64,000 bases of DNA from Ktedonosporobacter rubrisoli (GCF_004208415.1 NZ_CP035758.1:9362001-9426000); one strand, 5' to 3'; counted from the first letter of the stretch, positions 17,984 through 27,307 are shown. Numbers and translations: made by a program. The notes: generated from the letters alone by a model not told the origin.

Positions 17984-18403
17984 ATGCATTTTGCCAACCT
18001 TCTCGACACATATCGCTTTGAGAAATATGTCTTAGAGGTAGCAATTGCCACCCTGGAAAGAGGTGGCGTGACTTCTAAATTAGCTACCTACCAATTGCTA
18101 GAGCCAGTCAATCGCTGGAGCTTTCCTAAATATCCCTCTAAGACAGCTATTCTGGCGCCCGATATAGATATTGTAGAGGAGCTCAAAACATTTATCCAGC
18201 TGCATGAGCAGTGCCTGAGAGAGCCGGATTGCTCGCTAGGAACCTGGATCAATCCCGCAACAAAGTATTATTATCTCGATATTACGATGAGTTGCGCTGA
18301 TCTTGAGGAGGCGCGTAGAGAAGCTCTGCTGATCAGCCAGAGCGAGGGGCGTAAGATAGTCGCTATTTATAATTCCTGGTGTGGCCGTACAGTTTATCTA
18401 TAG
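17984..18403 (+). CDS. Hypothetical protein, 139 residues
   Basis: Not recognised. A soluble mixed alpha/beta composition with aromatic residues, a patch LDTYRFEKYVLEVAIATLER and a C-terminal segment with ISQSEGRKIVAIYNSWCG; no membrane segment. The ribosome-binding site at the ATG is poor, so the start is uncertain. It lies after the terminator of the propeller gene and before a gene with its own promoter, so it is probably a separate unit. Confidence 0.55.
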   Translation: MHFANLLDTYRFEKYVLEVAIATLERGGVTSKLATYQLLEPVNRWSFPKYPSKTAILAPDIDIVEELKTFIQLHEQCLREPDCSLGTWINPATKYYYLDITMSCADLEEARREALLISQSEGRKIVAIYNSWCGRTVYL

Positions 18404-18491
18404 GATTTTAAGGAAGCTCCAACCTGAAACATATGCATCTCTCTACATATTAAAAGCTACTGAAAGTTCTCGGTGATAGGTCAAGAGCCTC

Positions 18492-18520
18492 TCGACTCTT
18501 ATTTGCTAAAGTGGTACAAT
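18492..18520 (+). promoter_or_regulatory. Probable promoter for the HEAT-like protein gene
   Basis: TCGACT (18492-18497) and TACAAT (18515-18520) lie 17 bases apart, about 100 bases before the start codon. It fits a sigma-70-type promoter with one poor position in the -35 element. Confidence 0.45.
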
Positions 18521-18621
18521 GCCTTGCACTGGCAGTATTACTCAAGTAGCAAGAGAAATCTTCTTTACTTAATAAAAAGAAAATAGAAAAGCTCCATAAT
18601 TCCTAGCTGAGGAGAATGCTC

Positions 18622-20280
18622 ATGCCACGAGGACGCAAAGGACCTCCACAGGAAAGTGTTGATAGCATTTTGCTGGCTATTAGCCGCCGTGATGATATAG
18701 ATCCTGAGACCCTATCGCATTATTTTGATCGCCTGGATGAAGAATGGACGCATGGCGCGCGCGAGAAAGTCCTACACTTGCTGCGTAGCAATGATGCATC
18801 TGCTCATGCTGCTGCTGTACTTATTCTTTCAGAGCTAGCTACAGATTTTGACCTTGAAGGGCTAGAAGATTTTATTACCGATCCTACGGTCAGTGATATG
18901 GCGAAACTGGCTCTTTCTCCTGTGCTTAAAGAACTTGGCTCAGAGATGGCTGATGACGGGATCATAGAATATTTAAATGATCCGGCGACGGCGATGCATC
19001 AGATGCAAATGCGCCTGCTTGAACTGGTGGGGCAGAATGAGATGGGTATAGAGTCGATTCTAGAAGACGTAATTGCTATGCCTGTCGAGCGTCGGTTGGC
19101 TTTCATCAATTGGCTGGGAAACAGCAATGATCCACGGGCCGCCAATCTGCTGGTCCCTCTCCTGGAGAATCAAACTGGCAAGGTTGTCTCGGCCGTCATT
19201 GAGGCCCTTGAGCAGTTAGGAACCGTAACAATTCACCAGACGATCCCAGCCTTAAATTATACTATTGCTACCAGCTCAAATCGCCAGGTAAAGCAGCAGG
19301 CGCGGGCTGCTTTAGGACGGCTGATGATGCAGTCTGTACCCGGCGTGGAGGAAGATGTGATGAGTGAATCGCGCCAACTGGCTTTACCACCTCATGAGGC
19401 TCGTGTAAGCTTTATTGATGGCTCCGGCTCCCAGCTCATCATGCTTGCCTGGCAGCGTCCCGATGGTATGCTAAAGGGAATCAATATCCTCTATCAGGAT
19501 CAATGGGGCATTAAGGATTGTTATGGCATTCATGAGATGGACAAAGAGCGCTGGGATGAGCTTGCCGCTAGCCTGGATGAGCGCGGTTTTGGCAGTTTTC
19601 TTGTGCCTTTTGCTCATGGACGCGCTCTGGCAATAGAGGCACGAGCCTTGAATAAGCGGACGCGTCGTAAGTTGCCAATCGCCTACTCGATCTGGCGCCC
19701 GCTGATTGAAGCTGAGGATGATAAAGTAGCAGCTGCTGCAGCAACCATGCAAGAGCCCTATCCGCTGGATGAAAAGGTTCTCTCGCTTGCCCAAAGGGGC
19801 GATGAGCTCTATAAGATGTCGGAATTTATGTCCTGGATGTATGAGCCTACTTCGCGGATAGAACCGTATATCTCGCGCTATTGGGCGGCTAATGGCGCGT
19901 CTGGCTCTTCTGGCCGGCGCTCACGCAGTCGCAAGGGTAAGCAAAAGGATGGCCTCCATGAGCTCTTAATGGATCAGCTTGTAAATGAAGCCTTAACAGA
20001 GCTTATAGATGATAGATGGCGCTTACTCTATGAGGCGCGCTTGCGCCGTCAGGCGGCCCTTTTCCGCTTTGTCAAGCGCGAAGAGGATGCTAACTTGCTT
20101 GGGGTTGTGGCCGCGCTGCTCCATCCTGATTCTGGCATCGCGATACACGAACAGGCATTTCCACGCGCTATGATGCGCATGTCAATTGAGCAAGGGCCGC
20201 TCTTAATGATGGTGGAGTCGTTAGAGATGGGCAATCTCGGCCCAACCCCGCTAAACATTTTTGATGGCAAGGATAGATAA
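18622..20280 (+). CDS. Conserved-type hypothetical protein with HEAT-like helical region
   Basis: A 552-residue soluble protein. ATG 18622 has GGAG seven bases upstream, while the ATG at 18616 almost touches it. The first 240 residues are helical and read like HEAT/PBS-lyase-type repeats (for example ARAALGRLMMQS, NDPRAANLLVPLLENQTGKV). The middle contains a beta-rich segment beginning VSFIDGSGSQLIMLAWQRPD. A basic Arg/Lys/Ser patch lies near residue 430 (SGRRSRSRKGKQ), then a helical C-terminus. A scaffold role is suggested by the repeats but not shown. Confidence 0.75.
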   Translation: MPRGRKGPPQESVDSILLAISRRDDIDPETLSHYFDRLDEEWTHGAREKVLHLLRSNDASAHAAAVLILSELATDFDLEGLEDFITDPTVSDMAKLALSPVLKELGSEMADDGIIEYLNDPATAMHQMQMRLLELVGQNEMGIESILEDVIAMPVERRLAFINWLGNSNDPRAANLLVPLLENQTGKVVSAVIEALEQLGTVTIHQTIPALNYTIATSSNRQVKQQARAALGRLMMQSVPGVEEDVMSESRQLALPPHEARVSFIDGSGSQLIMLAWQRPDGMLKGINILYQDQWGIKDCYGIHEMDKERWDELAASLDERGFGSFLVPFAHGRALAIEARALNKRTRRKLPIAYSIWRPLIEAEDDKVAAAAATMQEPYPLDEKVLSLAQRGDELYKMSEFMSWMYEPTSRIEPYISRYWAANGASGSSGRRSRSRKGKQKDGLHELLMDQLVNEALTELIDDRWRLLYEARLRRQAALFRFVKREEDANLLGVVAALLHPDSGIAIHEQAFPRAMMRMSIEQGPLLMMVESLEMGNLGPTPLNIFDGKDR

Positions 20281-20335
20281 AGAGGGGCAGCTGCTCGCCG
20301 CCCCGCCTCACCTGGGTTCGTCCGGCGCTACAGCT

Positions 20336-21643
20336 TTACCACAGTGGATTCATCACAAGGCCTGTAATAAGCTTTGGGTAAAGATAAGTGGATTTCTGGG
20401 GCATGCGGTCATCAGCTTTAGCCACTTCGCATACCTGCTGTAAGGGCGTGTAATTGAGAAGAACGGCGGCCTGGCATTCTCCTCGCTGCACGGCCTGAAA
20501 CGCCTCTTCTTCTTGATGGGTAAAGCGTACATGAGTGCCGGCCGTCATATCCTGAGGCTTCAAGCCCAGGAGGGCCTCAAATAAGATTCTTTGTACTACA
20601 GCAACATCCAGCACGTTCCAGGCTGGAGTATGCTCGCTCTGCTGCATATATTGTTTGCCCTGCTCGTTGATGCTCAGAAGAAGTATCTGCTCTGGCGTGT
20701 AGAGGACAATGGATGGTTGCTGCTCGCCGGCTTGTCTTAAGCGTTCAAGAATAGCTCCCGGAGCTAGATTGGCTTCCAGCGGCTGCACAGTGAAGTAGCG
20801 CTTAAGTTCCTGGGCTGAGAGCTTGTTAAGAGCATCTGAGTCGAGATTGAAAAGCAGGCGATGCGTGGGAAGGACAAGCATACCTGGATCGTCAAGATCT
20901 ATCAGGGCCATCAGGGTAAAGTTTACAGCATCTTCAGGATGCAGCTCCTTGCGCTGCTCTAGCATTTCTGCCTGGTAGTTCAGGGCCGTTTCGTAGCGGT
21001 GGTGGCCATCGGCTATATAGAGTTGGCGCTGCGAGAAGAAATCCTGGATCAAGGCAACCTGCTCGGGATCTGTAATGGGCTGGAGGCGATGCTCCTCGCC
21101 AGCCTCATCGATGATCTGCACCTCGGGCGCTTCGGCATACCTGCTAAGCAAGCGGCGCATGCGTCCCTGGGGATCATCATAGAGACACATGATAGGGCTA
21201 AGATTGGTAGCGCAGGCGCGATAAAGATTCAAGCGATCATCTTTGGCCTTCTTCAACGTATGCTCATGGGGAAGGACCACGCGAGCATCCCACGGCTCTA
21301 GACGAACGCGGGCCAGCAGGCTGGTACGGATATAGCTCTGGTCTTTATGCGTAAATCTCTGTTGGTAGAGATAATAGGCAGGCGCGGCATCCTGCTGTAT
21401 AATCTCCTGTACGCGCCATTCTGCTAGCGTCGCGGCGGCGCGCGTATAAACGTTGTCGAGCGTGTTGTCGCCAGGCTGTTCCTGGCCCAGCTCAAGGCGA
21501 ATGATATTGTGTGGATTGCGGGCGTAATAGTTGGCCTGGGCTTGTGGGCTAATCACATCATATGGAGGAGTGACAACCTGTGCCAGGTCACCCACTTTTT
21601 CGCTTGCATATCTTAAAGCTCTAAACGGTCGGACCTCTGCCAT
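20336..21643 (-). CDS. DUF1015 family protein
   Basis: A 435-residue soluble protein of the DUF1015 family, whose biochemical role is unknown to me. Family landmarks: AEVRPFRALRY at the N-terminus, VVTPPYDVISPQAQANYYARNPHN, and the conserved YIADGHHRYETALNY block near residue 213. In other bacteria it is often next to serine-biosynthesis genes; that context is absent here. Convergent with the HEAT-like gene. GAGG about ten bases upstream fits the chosen start. Confidence 0.88.
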   Translation of the reverse strand: MAEVRPFRALRYASEKVGDLAQVVTPPYDVISPQAQANYYARNPHNIIRLELGQEQPGDNTLDNVYTRAAATLAEWRVQEIIQQDAAPAYYLYQQRFTHKDQSYIRTSLLARVRLEPWDARVVLPHEHTLKKAKDDRLNLYRACATNLSPIMCLYDDPQGRMRRLLSRYAEAPEVQIIDEAGEEHRLQPITDPEQVALIQDFFSQRQLYIADGHHRYETALNYQAEMLEQRKELHPEDAVNFTLMALIDLDDPGMLVLPTHRLLFNLDSDALNKLSAQELKRYFTVQPLEANLAPGAILERLRQAGEQQPSIVLYTPEQILLLSINEQGKQYMQQSEHTPAWNVLDVAVVQRILFEALLGLKPQDMTAGTHVRFTHQEEEAFQAVQRGECQAAVLLNYTPLQQVCEVAKADDRMPQKSTYLYPKLITGLVMNPLW

Positions 21644-21850
21644 ATTTTTATGCCTCTTGAATTTCTATAATTATTGCTGCGTAAGGAATATCTAGCTTGT
21701 TTGCTCCTTACTCTCTGGTTCGCGTAACGCGTCCGTCGTCCATTGTACCACTTTGCTAGCTGATATTGAGGAGAGTGGGACTGTAAATATAGCAGAGCAG
21801 AAACTTTCAACTTTTTTCGGGCAACAGATTCCACGATCTGGGCCAAACAC

Positions 21851-21925
21851 ATAGAATATATGTTCTATTTGGGCTTGACGATACGGGAATCATATGATAT
21901 ATTCTTGTTAGAACTTAAGTTCTAA
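21851..21925 (+). promoter_or_regulatory. Strong promoter flanked by two LexA-box-like palindromes
   Basis: TTGACG (21875-21880) and TATATT (21898-21903) are 17 bases apart, one of the best promoters here, reading right. The perfect 18-bp palindrome TTAGAACTTAAGTTCTAA (21908-21925) covers the expected transcription start. A second inverted repeat, ATAGAATATATGTTCTAT with arms ATAGAA/TTCTAT, lies upstream at 21851-21868; the centres are 57 bp apart. The core GAAC-N4-GTTC has the spacing of Gram-positive LexA boxes. That reading is inference; a different dimeric repressor is possible. Confidence 0.6.
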
Positions 21926-21964
21926 AACTTAATATGCTCTCCCAATCCCCTTACATCTCCTCCT

Positions 21965-22021
21965 GCTCCTCCAGCAATAGCGGTCGGGTACCCCTCTCTC
22001 TCCCCGGCCGCTGGAGCAGTT
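21965..22021 (+). other. GC-rich hairpin in the leader after the palindromic promoter
   Basis: CTGCTCC, then after a 9-base bulge AGCGG and CGGG, pairs with CCCGGCCGCTGGAGCAG near 22003-22020. It is 60-110 bases after the predicted transcription start and is not followed by a U-run. It could be an attenuator, processing site or the end of a short RNA. The rest of the leader to 22317 shows no gene. Confidence 0.35.
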
Positions 22022-22317
22022 CATAACAGGTTAAGATAAAACCCCTAGTATTTATCCACAAGTCCTAGTAAGAGCCTGACAAATTGACGCATATTGATAC
22101 GCTGTGTAGACTCTTCTTCTGAAGGGTAATACATAGCAAACATATATTTAGTTATATAGCGCAGAGTAATTGTAAGCTTTGAGAATAAAGTAGTCAGATA
22201 TCTTGAACTTTTTTCGTCTCTCTGCTGCCTTCGCAGTGGTCTCTGAAGCGCCCCCAGCTTAAGCAGAGATTGAAGATAATACTGTTGGTAAATAGTTTTA
22301 GTCTGGAGCAAGGTTAT

Positions 22318-24225
22318 ATGCAGACAATGTTCGCTGAACGGCTAGTAGGAAAGACGCTGGGAAACTACTCAGTGGAGCGTTTATTGGGGCAAGGACGCGT
22401 AAATGCCGTATACCTGGTCCGGCACCTGGCCTCCCAGAGCAGCGTTGCGCTCACGCTCTTCCTCATTCCTGAGCAGCTTTCGCAGGAGGCCCGGGCACGT
22501 TTCATTCAGCGTTTTCGGCAGGGGGCTGCGGCTCTTGTCGCACTCAGGCATCCACATATTTTGCCTGTACATGAGTACGATGAGCATAGCGGATATCCAT
22601 ATCTTATTACTCCTTATATGACATCCGGCTCCCTTGCCGATAGCCTAAAAAAGCAAGGACGCTGCAGGCATGAAGATGTGCTGGCGATTCTTGAGCAGAT
22701 TGCGGCAGGCCTGGAGCATGCGCATAGCAAAGGTGTGATGCACGGTATTTTGCGACCCTCTAATATTGTGCTCGGCGAGCAAGAGACGATGTTAGTGGCT
22801 GGTTTTGAACTATTGCATCTCTTACAGATACGTGGGATCGAGTCCAACGATCAGCCCTATGCCCATTTATTTAGTATTGCAAATACTTTCCTTGCCGCGC
22901 CTGAGTACGTGGCTCCCGAGGTTGTAGAGGGCCAGGTAGTCGATGCGCGTTCGGATATCTATGCTCTGGGAATAATCTTATTTGAGCTCTTGACTGGCCA
23001 GACACCCTTTACCGGCTCAAATCCGCTGGAAGTAGCTAAGATGCACCTGAAGTACAGCTCGCCGTCCATACGTTCTCTCTGCCCCGATATCCCTATGGGG
23101 CTGGCTTCGGTGATTAATCAAGCCCTTGAGCGCGATCCTGCCCGGCGTTTTCAACAGGTGAGCGAATTGGTAGAAGCCTTTGCCCAGGTATCAAGAGGGG
23201 CCACAGGGGTGGCCAGGGCTGTGGCGAAGAATGGAGCTCCAGCCAGTGACGGCTTGCCGGCAGATGGGCCTCGGGATACCGGAATAATAAGACGCTCTCC
23301 TAGAGGTTCCTGGCAATTGCGACCGCCGATTGTCACGGGAAAATTGCCATCAGTTGAAGGCGCGAAGACAAAGACGAATATACAGCCTGCGGCCCAGGTC
23401 ACCGATGCTTGGCAGTTTGTTCCTCCTATTATGACTGGTCAGCTTCCTTCGGTCCCGCCGTCAACTTCAGCCCATCTGAGAGCGATAAAATCTTTTGATA
23501 CGCCTACAATACCGCCGCAGGTGCCTGCGGATCTGGCCAGTGGTAAGGCAAAACTAGCGGCAGCTGAAGCTTCTAGTGCCCAACAAGCTGACGACTGGTG
23601 GCTCTTTCCTTCGCAGCCCCAGGAGCTGGCGCCAGACGCTAGCCAGCCAAAGCGCTCCCGCTTAGCCCCTGCATCCTCGCGGGCCACTTCACGAAAGCAG
23701 AAAAGCAGCCTTAACAGACGCCAGGCGATGGCCCTCCTCGTGAGCGGTGGCGTGCTTGCGGCTGGCACTGCTGTAGTCATCAACAAAAATCTCGTGCAGA
23801 TGGTCGAGAATGTTTTACACGTACCGGGAGCTGCCGCTAACACTGGAGCAGCTACCATGGCAGACAAGGGAAAGATGCAGGCAGCGGCGGCTAATCCTGG
23901 CAAACAGCAGATGACAACCGGTCAGGGTCATGTCATCGGGCATACAAATATGCAGCCTAACACTGCCCTTGATTTTACTAATCCCGCTGACCAGCAGCCC
24001 TCTATGCTGATCCATCTGCCGGGCAAGTTTACTGCCTACGAGAAAGCCTGCACGCACGAAAACGTCATAGTTCACTACGACCCGGCGAAGCAGCAAATAA
24101 TCTGCCCAAAGCATGGAGCAATCTTTGATCCTGCAAATAAAGGCGCGGTGCTCCGTGGACCAGCGACTAAGCCGTTACCACAGGTTGCGATACATGTTAA
24201 TCCAGATGGCACAATTACCGTCTAA
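22318..24225 (+). CDS. Pseudokinase-membrane-Rieske fusion protein
   Basis: A 635-residue protein. ATG 22318 has GGAGCAAGG upstream; a longer frame begins 16 codons earlier. Residues about 8-275 have the Ser/Thr kinase fold: glycine loop GQGRVNAV, APEYVAPEV, DARSDIYALGIILFELLTG. All catalytic landmarks are altered: the VAIK lysine is Thr (VALT), HRD-x-KPSN reads HGILRPSN, DFG reads GFE, and the alphaC Glu appears lost. A linker holds two copies of a W-x-x-x-PPI-x-TG-x-LPSV motif. Near residue 466, NRRQAMALLVSGGVLAAGTA is a twin-arginine-like signal or anchor. The C-terminus has both Rieske motifs, C578-T-H580 and C596-PKH599, giving a 2Cys/2His [2Fe-2S] site. Probably an extracytoplasmic redox domain tethered to a cytoplasmic binding module. 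Confidence 0.85.
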   Translation: MQTMFAERLVGKTLGNYSVERLLGQGRVNAVYLVRHLASQSSVALTLFLIPEQLSQEARARFIQRFRQGAAALVALRHPHILPVHEYDEHSGYPYLITPYMTSGSLADSLKKQGRCRHEDVLAILEQIAAGLEHAHSKGVMHGILRPSNIVLGEQETMLVAGFELLHLLQIRGIESNDQPYAHLFSIANTFLAAPEYVAPEVVEGQVVDARSDIYALGIILFELLTGQTPFTGSNPLEVAKMHLKYSSPSIRSLCPDIPMGLASVINQALERDPARRFQQVSELVEAFAQVSRGATGVARAVAKNGAPASDGLPADGPRDTGIIRRSPRGSWQLRPPIVTGKLPSVEGAKTKTNIQPAAQVTDAWQFVPPIMTGQLPSVPPSTSAHLRAIKSFDTPTIPPQVPADLASGKAKLAAAEASSAQQADDWWLFPSQPQELAPDASQPKRSRLAPASSRATSRKQKSSLNRRQAMALLVSGGVLAAGTAVVINKNLVQMVENVLHVPGAAANTGAATMADKGKMQAAAANPGKQQMTTGQGHVIGHTNMQPNTALDFTNPADQQPSMLIHLPGKFTAYEKACTHENVIVHYDPAKQQIICPKHGAIFDPANKGAVLRGPATKPLPQVAIHVNPDGTITV

Positions 24226-24674
24226 ACCAGGCTCATAGTGCGCATGCCGCGCTGTGGTATGTCTGCGGCGCCAGGCCTGAGAGGGCCGAGGGTAGCATGC
24301 CAGGGCCAATTTGCTCCTCGACGTAATGGCCTCATTAGGGAAAGATTATGCATAAATTGCCCCGGCCCGTACCTGTGTAATTCAATTTGGCTAGTAGAGA
24401 GCCAGGGCGGCCAGGCTCATCAGAGGTCATAAGCCGCGCCTGGTGACGTCTTTCCCGCGAAATTCCCGCCTTTTCGCGCGTCATATTCTCACTTGACGCC
24501 TTTCAGGTAGAAACGCTACAATTGGGAGAGCGAGATATTTCCCTTGTGCATTCCCAAATAAATACCCTTGGGGATGCTTATGTGTCTCGTATCGATGTTT
24601 ATCGATGATTGGGCATAATTTCCAGTAATCCATTTTGAGATATTGTACTTGACGTACGAAAAAGGATTATTTAC
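24226..24674. other. Intergenic region with promoter for the small membrane protein
   Basis: TTGACG (24493-24498) and TACAAT (24517-24522), 18 bases apart, give a good promoter toward the gene at 24675 with a leader of about 145 bases. ATCGAT occurs twice (24591-24596, 24601-24606), forming a small inverted repeat. The first 250 bases show no gene. Confidence 0.5.
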
Positions 24675-24938
24675 ATGACTCCAGCCATGGCAACCTATAT
24701 TGGGCTAGTTATTGCTGCTCTGATCCTGGTATGGGGAGTAGTCGAGATAGGTAGAAAATATTTTCTTCGTAAGAAGCCTGATGCCAGCGTAATGAATTCC
24801 TGGGTCCCTCTAGATCCTTCCTCCGACGTTCGGCCTGTCGACGAAGAGGCAAATGGGCAGGATAAGCATAGCGACTCTGGTATACAGACACGGGCACACC
24901 AGAATGGACACTACTCGGGCAGCAAAAAGTCTTTATAA
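24675..24938 (+). CDS. Small single-pass membrane protein
   Basis: An 87-residue protein: one N-terminal transmembrane helix (residues about 5-27, ATYIGLVIAALILVWGVVE), then basic RKYFLRKK, then a polar tail rich in Ser, Asp, Gln and His. The basic residues after the helix place the tail in the cytoplasm. AAGGA precedes the start and a good promoter lies upstream, so it is likely real. Function unknown. It sits directly after the Rieske fusion gene but has its own promoter. Confidence 0.65.
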   Translation: MTPAMATYIGLVIAALILVWGVVEIGRKYFLRKKPDASVMNSWVPLDPSSDVRPVDEEANGQDKHSDSGIQTRAHQNGHYSGSKKSL

Positions 24939-24983
24939 GTAGCCACTAAAGCTATGCGCTACTGGCCTTTGCGCTTTATCTGT

Positions 24984-25589
24984 TTAGTCCTGATGCTTCT
25001 TAAGCATACGTGTAACCTCGGCCAGCACATCATTTACATCTAATTCGGGCGCATTTTCAGCTTCTGGAGCAGGAGCAGAAGACTCTGGCTCTAGTTGCTC
25101 TATGCTATATTGCTGGAAGAACTCGTCTTCGCATGCCTGTAAGGCCTCCTCCACAGACATATTGTTGTAGACAATCCGTGGAAGCAAGCTATGATAGATC
25201 ATTGCTGTCTGCACAATAGCGCCGAAAGCGAGCTGGAATTGCTCGAAAGTGATAGTATTATCGGCAAGAGGGATAGCCTCTTCCAGGCGTATCTCACCGT
25301 CATCGAGATCAAGACCAAATTTACCAATGGCGATTCGGTAGTTGACAGCCATAAGCGCTTCCAGGCATTCCAGGCGCTTCTTTGAGCTTATTGCTCCTAT
25401 TTGGGGAGCTACAAGCATGAGCCTTCTTGCATCTTCCTGTTGCTGAATACCCACTACCATACGCCATTGCCCATCATTTCCTTGAAAGAGAAGTTCAATG
25501 AAATTCTTCTCCTGATCTACATTTGCAAGCTTTAAGCCCATCCGTGTGAGGTAATCAATGAGCTGAGGAATGCCGAAGTTATCAGCCAT
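24984..25589 (-). CDS. YbjN-like domain protein
   Basis: A 201-residue soluble acidic protein. The region from about residue 5 to 145 has the pattern of the YbjN / CesT-like chaperone fold: an N-terminal helix (IPQLIDYLTRMGLKL), beta-strands ending WRMVVGIQ, then ALMAVNYRIAIGKFGLDLDDGEIRLEEAIPL and a C-terminal helix. The tail is Glu/Ala/Pro-rich. The family is described as regulatory or chaperone-like; no partner is evident. Convergent with the small membrane protein gene. Confidence 0.75.
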   Translation of the reverse strand: MADNFGIPQLIDYLTRMGLKLANVDQEKNFIELLFQGNDGQWRMVVGIQQQEDARRLMLVAPQIGAISSKKRLECLEALMAVNYRIAIGKFGLDLDDGEIRLEEAIPLADNTITFEQFQLAFGAIVQTAMIYHSLLPRIVYNNMSVEEALQACEDEFFQQYSIEQLEPESSAPAPEAENAPELDVNDVLAEVTRMLKKHQD

Positions 25590-26137
25590 GAAGTGCGCTC
25601 CTTCTCTTGTGCTGCTCTATCGACTGATGGTGAGGACGAGAGGCAAGAAGCAGCCTCTAGGGTAAGTATATCATATACTCAGGTTCTAGCAGTGCAGCCG
25701 TAGAAATAGAACCAGATAATTTATATATATGGCAAAGGCGATAGGCGCAGGAAGAATACAGAGGATGCGCTGCTTTTCTTTATATGGCCGATGAGATAGT
25801 ATATAGGCATACCATGTTACTTTTGTCTTTTCCAGAGCGTATATGCGCTTATGATTGTTTCTATTGTACGTATACTTAAGTAGAGGTGAGCTATTTCGCA
25901 AGCGGAGGCATGCCTGTCTTTATCCCGCGTAAAATCTGCAACACTCTGTGAAGTAGCTTACTTAAGTAACGCAATGTGCAACTTTCGAAATAGGGATATC
26001 TCTCTCAGAGAGGGCATGAAGCGCGCTGCAAGGCGAGCTTGCGCAACTGCCTGAAGCTTTTCTTATTCTCTAGCCGCCGCAGCGGCAAAACTTGCACATG
26101 GGGTTAATTATGTTTTTGGACTAGTTAGGAGTACACA
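25590..26137. promoter_or_regulatory. Intergenic region with two TACTTAAGTA palindromes
   Basis: Between the divergent YbjN-like and M29 genes. The 10-bp palindrome TACTTAAGTA occurs at 25873-25882 and 25959-25968, the second within the 12-bp palindrome TTACTTAAGTAA. CTATTTCG (25891-25898) and CGAAATAG (25986-25993) form an outer inverted pair. The repeated palindromes suggest operator sites for one regulator. No convincing gene is present. Confidence 0.4.
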
Positions 26138-27193
26138 ATGTCCAGCACAATGGATCATTCAGCCAGTCAGCAGGGGCTGAATACAGAGTCATTATCATTT
26201 GAGGAACGCCTGCAGCTTGGTGCCGAGAACGCTATAAAGTGTATGGGAGTCACAGAAAAGGATCGGGTCTTTATCTTAACTGACTTTGAACGTGAGAGTA
26301 TCGCACGCCGCGTAGCATCTGCGGCCCTGGCACAGCACGCCGATGTTTCAGTACGTTTTCTTGAGCATTATGGAAAGCGTCCTTTGGCTGCCTTCCCCGA
26401 TGAGATGCGCCGCGATATCAATGAAGCTCGTCCAACGGTTACCTACTATATTGCGACAGGCCAGCCGGGAGAGATTGCTTTCCGCATTCCTTTCTTGTCC
26501 TATCTCACGACTGAGCTCAAAGTGCGCCATGGCCATATGATCGGTATTAGCGAGGCGCTGATGACCGATGGCATGTGTGCCGATTATGATGAGGTATTTA
26601 GGACTACCAATCGGATCTACGAGATTGTCCGTAATGCACAAAAAATCCATGTGACCTCGGCAAAAGGAAGCGATGTCACAGCTACTTTCCATAAGGATTG
26701 GCGTTGGGTTCCCTGTAATGGGCGCTATGGGCAAGCTGGAGCCTGGGGAAATCTGCCCGAAGGAGAGGTATTTACTGCTCCGGCGACGCTTGATGGCGTG
26801 CTCGTCTGCGATGAGCTTGGCGACTTTTTCTCGGAGAAATATGGCGTATTGGAACAGCCCCTTACGCTTAAAGTGAAGGATGGCTATGTTACGGAAATAA
26901 CTTGCGAGAACAAGGCTCTAGCCAAAGAGGTGCACGATTATCTCTTCTCCTCCCCTAATGGCAATCGAGCCGGCGAGTTTGCCATTGGGACCCTGACGAG
27001 CCTTAAGCGCCTGGTAGGTAATCTCTTGCAAGATGAGAAGCTTCCCGGCTTGCACGTTGCTTTCGGCGATCCCTATCCTGCATCGACTGGTGCAGATTGG
27101 AGCGCAATGGTACACGTAGATGTAATTCCAACGTGTTGCACTATTGAGGTCGATGGGCAAGTCATCATGCGGGATGGTAAATTTACCGTGTAA
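26138..27193 (+). CDS. M29-type (AmpS/AmpT-like) aminopeptidase
   Basis: A 351-residue cytosolic metallopeptidase of the thermophilic aminopeptidase family, which removes N-terminal residues using a two-metal site. The expected ligand motifs appear in order: NLPEGEVFTAP (first Glu), AGEFAIGTL (second Glu), the His in GLHVAFGDPYP, and HVD near the end (AMVHVDVI). Length is a little short of the usual 370-410. The first 35 residues are variable. A perfect inverted repeat follows the stop. Downstream lies a Ser/Thr kinase gene, apparently unrelated. Confidence 0.85.
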   Translation: MSSTMDHSASQQGLNTESLSFEERLQLGAENAIKCMGVTEKDRVFILTDFERESIARRVASAALAQHADVSVRFLEHYGKRPLAAFPDEMRRDINEARPTVTYYIATGQPGEIAFRIPFLSYLTTELKVRHGHMIGISEALMTDGMCADYDEVFRTTNRIYEIVRNAQKIHVTSAKGSDVTATFHKDWRWVPCNGRYGQAGAWGNLPEGEVFTAPATLDGVLVCDELGDFFSEKYGVLEQPLTLKVKDGYVTEITCENKALAKEVHDYLFSSPNGNRAGEFAIGTLTSLKRLVGNLLQDEKLPGLHVAFGDPYPASTGADWSAMVHVDVIPTCCTIEVDGQVIMRDGKFTV

Positions 27194-27262
27194 TGCAACC
27201 TCTACGGCATAGGCAACGTATTACGCTATGAGAGAAATTTTAGCCTGGTTCTTATAACTGTT

Positions 27263-27307
27263 GGATCAGATCAGGGCAGACATAGATCTTCAGTTTTGAT
27301 CTGATCC
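27263..27307 (+). repeat. Perfect 11-bp inverted repeat
   Basis: GGATCAGATCA (27263-27273) pairs with TGATCTGATCC (27297-27307) across 23 bases. It lies between the M29 stop and the kinase gene and has no U-run. It could be a weak terminator of the M29 gene or an operator for the kinase. Confidence 0.55.
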
